This document shows, in pieces, positions 5,751-9,763 of a stretch of DNA of 9,763 bases. The DNA comes from Gammaproteobacteria bacterium (GTDB taxonomy: Bacteria > Pseudomonadota > Gammaproteobacteria > GRL18), in NCBI GenBank assembly GCA_028571885.1, contig JAPVVU010000100.1, positions 1 through 9,763 of the forward strand. Direction: 5' to 3'. The translations under genes and the position numbers were made by a program. The notes beneath the pieces were generated by a model. The model worked only from the letters and a program-made list of their open reading frames with translations. It did not search any database and was not told the origin of the DNA. Each line of letters begins with the position of its first letter. Positions within the stretch are counted from its first letter, which is position 1.

Positions 5751-8543
5751 ATGCACGGCGACAAAGAACTTCGTTCAAAAGTTAAACTTATTGGGTCTGC
5801 TCTGGGGGAAATCCTTAAAAGACATACTCGGGAAACTGTTTTCGATGTGGTTGAGGAACTCAGAACGGGGCATATTGATTTAAGAAAAGAACATGATGAA
5901 AACAAACGTCAGCAACTGATGCAGCTTATCGAAAAGCTTGACTCAGAAACGCTTGAACAAGTCATTCGTGCCTTTAGCACCTATTTTAATCTGGTCAGTG
6001 TAGTAGAAGAGACTCAACAGCATAAAGAGCGCAGACGCCTGGCCAGCAATGAAGGAGTCCTGTGGGAAGGCTCTTTTAATAAAACACTCAAAGAATTCCA
6101 GGAACAGGATATTTCAGCTGAGCAATTTCAGGAACTACTCAACAACCTGTCTTATATGCCTGTTTTTACTGCCCACCCGACTGAAGCGAAGCGCAGAACT
6201 ATTCTGGAGTGTCTGCGACGAATATTTATAGCCATAAAAAATCTGGATGATCCCCGCCTGGGCCAATTTCAAAAAGAGAGTCTGACTCAGAAATTACACA
6301 ATGAAATTCAGGTCCTATGGAAAACCGATGAAATTCGAGCTGAAAAACCAGAAGTGATCGACGAAGTTAAAAATGGTTTGTATTATTTTCGTGAATCTCT
6401 GTTTGATGCCATTCCCGTCATTTATCAATATCTGGAACGCGCTATTCAAAGCGTTTATCCCGATGAAGCTAAAAATTTTAAAATTCCTGCCTTCTTACAT
6501 TTTGGCTCATGGATTGGCGGCGACCGTGACGGCAATCCTTTTGTCACCGCTCAGATCACTGAAAAAACGGCTCGCTACCAGAGCCGTGAAATCATCAAAC
6601 GCTATATCAGTGATGTCGATAAACTATCCCATCAACTGACTCATTCTATCGCTTTATGCACGCCCGATGAGGCTTTTACGGCGTCATTGAAAGATGATGA
6701 TACAACCTATAAGCATTTGTTTGCAGAACGTCCCAAACTTTTTTCGACTGAACCCTATCGTCGTAAGCTCTTTATTATGCGCAATAAATTAGCTTATCGC
6801 ATGGAGCAGGTGCAGGCCAAAATTAAAGGCCGCCGCCCGCAATCAAATTATAGTGGTTATAAAAATGAAGCTGATTTTTTTCATGATCTAAAACTCATAC
6901 AGGATTCACTGTGTTCACACAATGATTGCGAACTGGCTTATGGTCCGTTGAAAGATCTACTACGTCTGGCTGAAACCTTTGGCTTTTTCCTGGAACATCT
7001 GGATATTCGTCAGGAATCAACCTTACACACCGAAGCGATTGCAGAATTATTGCAATGTATGGAACTCGAAGCTGATTATAATCAGTTAAATGAAAATGAC
7101 AGAATGGCTTTATTAGCAAAACTGATTGATCAGGATAAATTACCCCGATTCAATCAGGGGGAACTGTCTGAAGCCACTATTAGTATTATTCAGGTCTTTG
7201 ATGTGGTTTTACGCCTGCGTCATGAAATCAGCCCGAAACTGTTTAATCAATATGTAATCTCCATGACTCACACTGCCAGCCATGTGATGGAAGTGATGTT
7301 CCTTTGTAAATTATCCGGATTGCTGGGCAAAGATAAAAAAGGTCAGCCTTATTGTTATATTACCGTATCACCTTTATTTGAAACTGTCGAAGATCTGGAA
7401 CACATTGAACCGGTGATGTCAGCATTATTTGACAATGAGATATATAATAAATACCTCAAATCTGCCGGCAATTTACAGGAAGTCATGCTGGGCTATTCAG
7501 ACTCCTGTAAGGATGGTGGTATTTTAGCCTCCAGCTGGAACCTCTATAGTGCTCAAAGACGCATCACTGAATTAGCCAGGGAGAAAGAAATTGATATTCG
7601 TCTGTTTCATGGCCGCGGCGGTACCATTGGCCGTGGTGGTGGTCCAACTCATGAAGCAATTCTGGCTCAGCCCTTTGGTTCAGTGCATGGTCAGATAAAA
7701 TTCACTGAACAGGGTGAAGTGCTATCCAATAAATACAGCAATAGTGAAACTGCTGTATATGAACTCATTATGGGTATCAGCGGCCTGATGAAATCCAGCA
7801 GTTGTCTGGTCAAGTCAGAAAGAGATGATAATCCTGACTATCTGGAGACCATGAACCAACTGACTAAAATTGGTGAAAAGCAATACCGGACATTGACTGA
7901 TAACACGCCGGGATTTTTAGATTACTTTTATGAAGCCACGCCGGTGAGTGAAATCGGCCTGATGAATATTGGTTCTCGTCCATCTCACCGAAAAACCGGT
8001 GATCGTTCAAAGTCCTCTGTTCGCGCTATCGGCTGGGTGTTCGGCTGGGCACAATCACGACACACATTACCCGCATGGTATGGTATCGGCACTGCCTTAA
8101 GCCAATACATTAAACAGGACAAGAATAACCTGCAGCGCCTGAAAGACATGTATGAAAACTGGCCCTATTTTAATACGCTGCTGGATAACACCCAGATGGC
8201 TCTCTACAAAGCAGACATGGACATTGCCAAAGAATATTCAGAGCTCTGTCTGGATAACAATACCAGAGACACCATTTATCCTTTAATCAGCAAAGAATAT
8301 ACATTAACTGTTGAAAACATCTTCAAGGTGGCTCAAATTGATGAGTTATTAGAAGATAATCCGACACTTAATCTCTCTCTGAGCAGACGCCAGCCCTATC
8401 TGGATTCACTGGTTCATGTCCAGCTGACATTGCTCAAGCGTTATCGTAATGAATTGCTCACCAATGAAGAACAGGACATTTGGCTGAGTCCTCTGTTGCG
8501 TTCAATTAATGCCATCGCTGGTGGTATGAGAAATACCGGTTAA
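5751..8543 (+). CDS. ppc: Phosphoenolpyruvate carboxylase
   Basis: Ppc condenses phosphoenolpyruvate with bicarbonate to give oxaloacetate and phosphate, refilling the citric acid cycle from the cytoplasm. The 930-residue protein is full length (E. coli 883) and carries all the usual landmarks in order: catalytic His142 in FTAHPTEAKRRT, GGDRDGNPFVT (256-266), GYSDSCKDGG with Lys587 (581-590), the glycine-rich substrate loop FHGRGGTIGRGGGP (619-632), FTEQGEVLSNKYS (651-663), NIGSRPSHRK (739-748), and the invariant C-terminus MRNTG. Arg628 and Asn928 correspond to the E. coli aspartate-inhibition residues Arg587 and Asn881, so feedback inhibition by aspartate is plausible. The Lys587 loop has Cys586 where Asn or Ala is more usual, a minor oddity. 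The start is supported by the N-terminal match to E. coli Ppc (ELRSKVKLIGSALGE) and by AAAAGG nine bases upstream. It is divergent from pgi; yaaA follows after 35 bp on the same strand and is probably co-transcribed. Confidence 0.98.
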   Translation: MHGDKELRSKVKLIGSALGEILKRHTRETVFDVVEELRTGHIDLRKEHDENKRQQLMQLIEKLDSETLEQVIRAFSTYFNLVSVVEETQQHKERRRLASNEGVLWEGSFNKTLKEFQEQDISAEQFQELLNNLSYMPVFTAHPTEAKRRTILECLRRIFIAIKNLDDPRLGQFQKESLTQKLHNEIQVLWKTDEIRAEKPEVIDEVKNGLYYFRESLFDAIPVIYQYLERAIQSVYPDEAKNFKIPAFLHFGSWIGGDRDGNPFVTAQITEKTARYQSREIIKRYISDVDKLSHQLTHSIALCTPDEAFTASLKDDDTTYKHLFAERPKLFSTEPYRRKLFIMRNKLAYRMEQVQAKIKGRRPQSNYSGYKNEADFFHDLKLIQDSLCSHNDCELAYGPLKDLLRLAETFGFFLEHLDIRQESTLHTEAIAELLQCMELEADYNQLNENDRMALLAKLIDQDKLPRFNQGELSEATISIIQVFDVVLRLRHEISPKLFNQYVISMTHTASHVMEVMFLCKLSGLLGKDKKGQPYCYITVSPLFETVEDLEHIEPVMSALFDNEIYNKYLKSAGNLQEVMLGYSDSCKDGGILASSWNLYSAQRRITELAREKEIDIRLFHGRGGTIGRGGGPTHEAILAQPFGSVHGQIKFTEQGEVLSNKYSNSETAVYELIMGISGLMKSSSCLVKSERDDNPDYLETMNQLTKIGEKQYRTLTDNTPGFLDYFYEATPVSEIGLMNIGSRPSHRKTGDRSKSSVRAIGWVFGWAQSRHTLPAWYGIGTALSQYIKQDKNNLQRLKDMYENWPYFNTLLDNTQMALYKADMDIAKEYSELCLDNNTRDTIYPLISKEYTLTVENIFKVAQIDELLEDNPTLNLSLSRRQPYLDSLVHVQLTLLKRYRNELLTNEEQDIWLSPLLRSINAIAGGMRNTG

Positions 8544-8556
8544 TCCCAATAGTTTA

Positions 8557-8570
8557 AGCTCAGAGGAGCT
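8557..8570 (+). promoter_or_regulatory. Small hairpin overlapping the yaaA RBS
   Basis: AGCTC (8557-8561) and GAGCT (8566-8570) form a 5-bp stem with a 4-nt AGAG loop. The ribosome binding site GAGGAG (8563-8568) lies in the loop and right arm, ten bases before the yaaA ATG. Partial masking of the site could couple yaaA translation to ribosomes finishing ppc, whose stop is 13 bases upstream of the hairpin. This is inference from sequence alone. Confidence 0.35.
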
Positions 8571-8578
8571 CTCATTTT

Positions 8579-9352
8579 ATGTTAATTGTTATTTCACCGG
8601 CTAAAAAACTGGATTTTGACAGTTTGCCGCAAACGGATGATTTTACCATTCCTGACAGTCTTTCTGATTCCAGTGAATTAATTGATACTTTAAGAGTGTA
8701 TTCTGCAAAACAATTAGAAAAGCTGATGCATCTCAGTACTAATCTGGCACAGTTAAATTATGATCGTTATAAAGACTGGCATTTGCCATTTAACCCGCAA
8801 AATGCAAAACAATCAATTTTGACTTTTAAAGGTGATGTTTATGCTGGAATGAACATTGAAAGTTTTTCCGACGATGACTTAAATTTTACTCAGGATCACC
8901 TGAGAATTTTATCCGGTTTATATGGGCTATTGCGTCCACTGGATCTAATGCAGCCCTACCGGTTAGAGATGGGTACCCGCCTTGAGAATGAACGCGGAAA
9001 AAATCTGTATGAATTCTGGGGCAGTCAGATCACTGAGTTGCTCAATAAACAACTCAAAGAAACAGGCAGCCGGACATTAGTTAATTTAGCCTCTAATGAG
9101 TATTTTAAGTCTGTAAAGCCTAAAGAAATCAAAGGACAAATATTAACCCCCGTCTTTAAAGAAAAAAGGGACGACGGCAGTTATAAAATCATTGGTATCT
9201 ACGCAAAAAAAGCACGCGGCATGATGAGTGCTTTTATTCTTAAAAATAAGCTGGACAATGTCGAACAAATTAAAGATTTTACCGAAGCAGGTTATGTCTA
9301 TAATCCTGAACTATCCAATGCAACAGATTGGGTTTTTTGTAGAGACAAATAG
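8579..9352 (+). CDS. yaaA: Peroxide stress protein YaaA (iron-limiting, DUF328/UPF0246)
   Basis: YaaA lowers the amount of free intracellular iron during hydrogen peroxide stress, which limits Fenton damage to DNA and proteins; it is a cytoplasmic, DNA-binding-fold protein. The 257 residues match the 258-residue E. coli protein from end to end: SPAKKLD (6-12), LTFKGDVYAG (81-90), LSGLYGLLRPLD (111-122) followed by LMQPYRLEMG (123-132), GKNLYEFWG (140-148), NLASNEYFKSVKPK (169-182) and YAKKARGMM (208-216). The start follows GAGGAG at 8563-8568. In E. coli the gene is induced by OxyR; no OxyR-type site was recognised here. Its position 35 bp behind ppc suggests read-through from the ppc promoter, which would give a housekeeping rather than a stress-only level. 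It converges with the PEP-CTERM gene. Confidence 0.97.
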   Translation: MLIVISPAKKLDFDSLPQTDDFTIPDSLSDSSELIDTLRVYSAKQLEKLMHLSTNLAQLNYDRYKDWHLPFNPQNAKQSILTFKGDVYAGMNIESFSDDDLNFTQDHLRILSGLYGLLRPLDLMQPYRLEMGTRLENERGKNLYEFWGSQITELLNKQLKETGSRTLVNLASNEYFKSVKPKEIKGQILTPVFKEKRDDGSYKIIGIYAKKARGMMSAFILKNKLDNVEQIKDFTEAGYVYNPELSNATDWVFCRDK

Positions 9353-9570
9353 TAGAGATAAATAACTGTCTACACTGATAGTTCTATTGCAGACAAGTAT
9401 CATGACAGGTAAAAATCCCATACATCACCATTCACGCTTTCAGCATTGATTATCACTCATGTTGCCCAAACGCTAAAGAAAGCTAACAAAAAAGAGACAG
9501 GTTTTACTTATACAATTTAAAGTTGGAGTGTTACTGAATTACTGCAAACGGGGGTGAAGAGTCATTCGAT
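9353..9570. other. Convergent intergenic region, no gene seen
   Basis: The space after yaaA, up to the terminator of the opposite gene, holds no convincing ORF. A weak inverted repeat TGTCT/AGACA and GCTTTC (9436-9441) with GAAAGC (9478-9483) are present, neither followed by a T-run, so no intrinsic terminator for the ppc-yaaA transcript was identified. Confidence 0.5.
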
Positions 9571-9602
9571 AAAAAACCCCGTCAGGACTAATCATAACGG
9601 GG
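9571..9602 (-). terminator. Rho-independent terminator of the PEP-CTERM gene
   Basis: Read on the minus strand, CCCCGTTA (9595-9602) pairs with TGACGGGG (9577-9584), eight pairs including one G-U, around a ten-base loop, followed by six T (9571-9576). It begins 22 bases after the PEP-CTERM stop codon. It is a textbook intrinsic terminator for that strand only. Confidence 0.85.
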
Positions 9603-9624
9603 CTGTTTGAGGGCCTACGGTAAA

Positions 9625-9763
9625 TTATACGGCTTTTTTACGCCTGTAGCCGATACCGGCTAGGCCGAGACCCATCAAAACAAGGGTGGTAGGTTCTGGT
9701 ATTCCGGGTGGTGCTTCCTGCTCGGGTGAGTTTGCGGATGAAGCGGTGTAAACATGCCCTTCA
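9625..9763 (-). CDS. PEP-CTERM sorting-domain protein, C-terminal fragment
   Basis: Only the last 45 codons lie in the window; the gene starts beyond the right edge. They encode a PEP-CTERM anchor: a Ser/Pro/Glu-rich linker (ASSANSPEQEAPPG), the IPEP motif, a hydrophobic span (TTLVLMGLGLAGIGY) and a basic end, RRKKAV. In known systems the protein is exported by Sec, and an exosortase (EpsH family) cleaves near the PEP motif so that the protein reaches the cell surface or the exopolysaccharide matrix. What the rest of the protein does cannot be told from this fragment. The usual motif is VPEP; Ile in the first position is a common variant. The gene ends in a good terminator and converges on yaaA, so it is the last gene of its transcript. 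The genome should also encode an exosortase. Confidence 0.88.
   Translation of the reverse strand, partial: EGHVYTASSANSPEQEAPPGIPEPTTLVLMGLGLAGIGYRRKKAV

Noticed and set aside
5723..5905. N-terminal part of the minus-strand frame that runs into ppc
   Set aside because: It is antisense to the conserved Ppc N-terminus and Ser/Cys-rich in a way typical of shadow frames; only the intergenic part was kept as a possible remnant.
9436..9483. Inverted repeat GCTTTC...GAAAGC as a yaaA terminator
   Set aside because: Six pairs with a 36-nt loop and no T-run do not make an intrinsic terminator.
1..9763. CRISPR arrays, tRNA or rRNA genes, transposases, toxin-antitoxin or defence genes
   Set aside because: No regularly spaced repeats, cloverleaf sequences, conserved rRNA segments or matching protein motifs were seen on either strand.

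Overview
The window looks like a piece of a moderately AT-rich gammaproteobacterial chromosome carrying ordinary central-metabolism genes. The GalU, Pgi, Ppc and YaaA proteins all read as close relatives of their Escherichia coli counterparts, but the gene order is not enterobacterial. The right edge holds the C-terminus of a PEP-CTERM protein, a sorting signal restricted to exosortase-bearing Gram-negative bacteria. A free-living or host-associated exosortase-bearing gammaproteobacterium (for example in the methanotroph or sulfur-oxidiser groups) would fit, but that placement is a guess and nothing in the window fixes the genus.

Layout, left to right. Positions 1-225 are non-coding and contain a perfect 11-bp inverted repeat spanning 130-197. 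On the minus strand follow galU (226-1050, with an extended -10 promoter just upstream), a small three-helix membrane protein (1183-1563) and an unrecognised 179-residue protein with a basic tail (1660-2199). A 459-bp AT-rich divergent spacer (2200-2658) has hairpins, a short tandem repeat and a candidate promoter. It leads into a plus-strand gene for an exported protein of unknown function (2659-3621). That gene converges on pgi (3713-5431, minus), and a GC-rich hairpin/mirror-repeat element lies between the two. pgi and ppc (5751-8543, plus) diverge from a 319-bp spacer. This spacer holds a tandem 11-bp repeat, a candidate ppc promoter and, on the minus strand, a stop-free stretch resembling the C-terminal half of a four-helix-bundle (23S rRNA intervening-sequence) protein. 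yaaA (8579-9352) follows ppc closely and is probably co-transcribed. At the right edge a minus-strand PEP-CTERM gene enters the window (9625-9763) and is followed by a clear intrinsic terminator (9571-9602).

How the genes fit together. Pgi interconverts glucose-6-phosphate and fructose-6-phosphate, GalU turns glucose-1-phosphate into UDP-glucose for polysaccharide synthesis, and Ppc refills oxaloacetate from phosphoenolpyruvate. These are hexose-phosphate and anaplerotic housekeeping functions. YaaA protects against peroxide by limiting free iron. The PEP-CTERM protein would be exported and processed by an exosortase, a system usually linked to exopolysaccharide, for which UDP-glucose is a typical precursor; this link is inference.

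No defence system, mobile element with a recognisable transposase, CRISPR array, tRNA or rRNA gene was found. The most unusual items are the possible four-helix-bundle gene remnant upstream of ppc, the long-spacer inverted repeat at the left edge, the mirror-symmetric GC-rich element between the convergent genes, and three protein genes of unknown function. No convincing new multi-gene system is visible.
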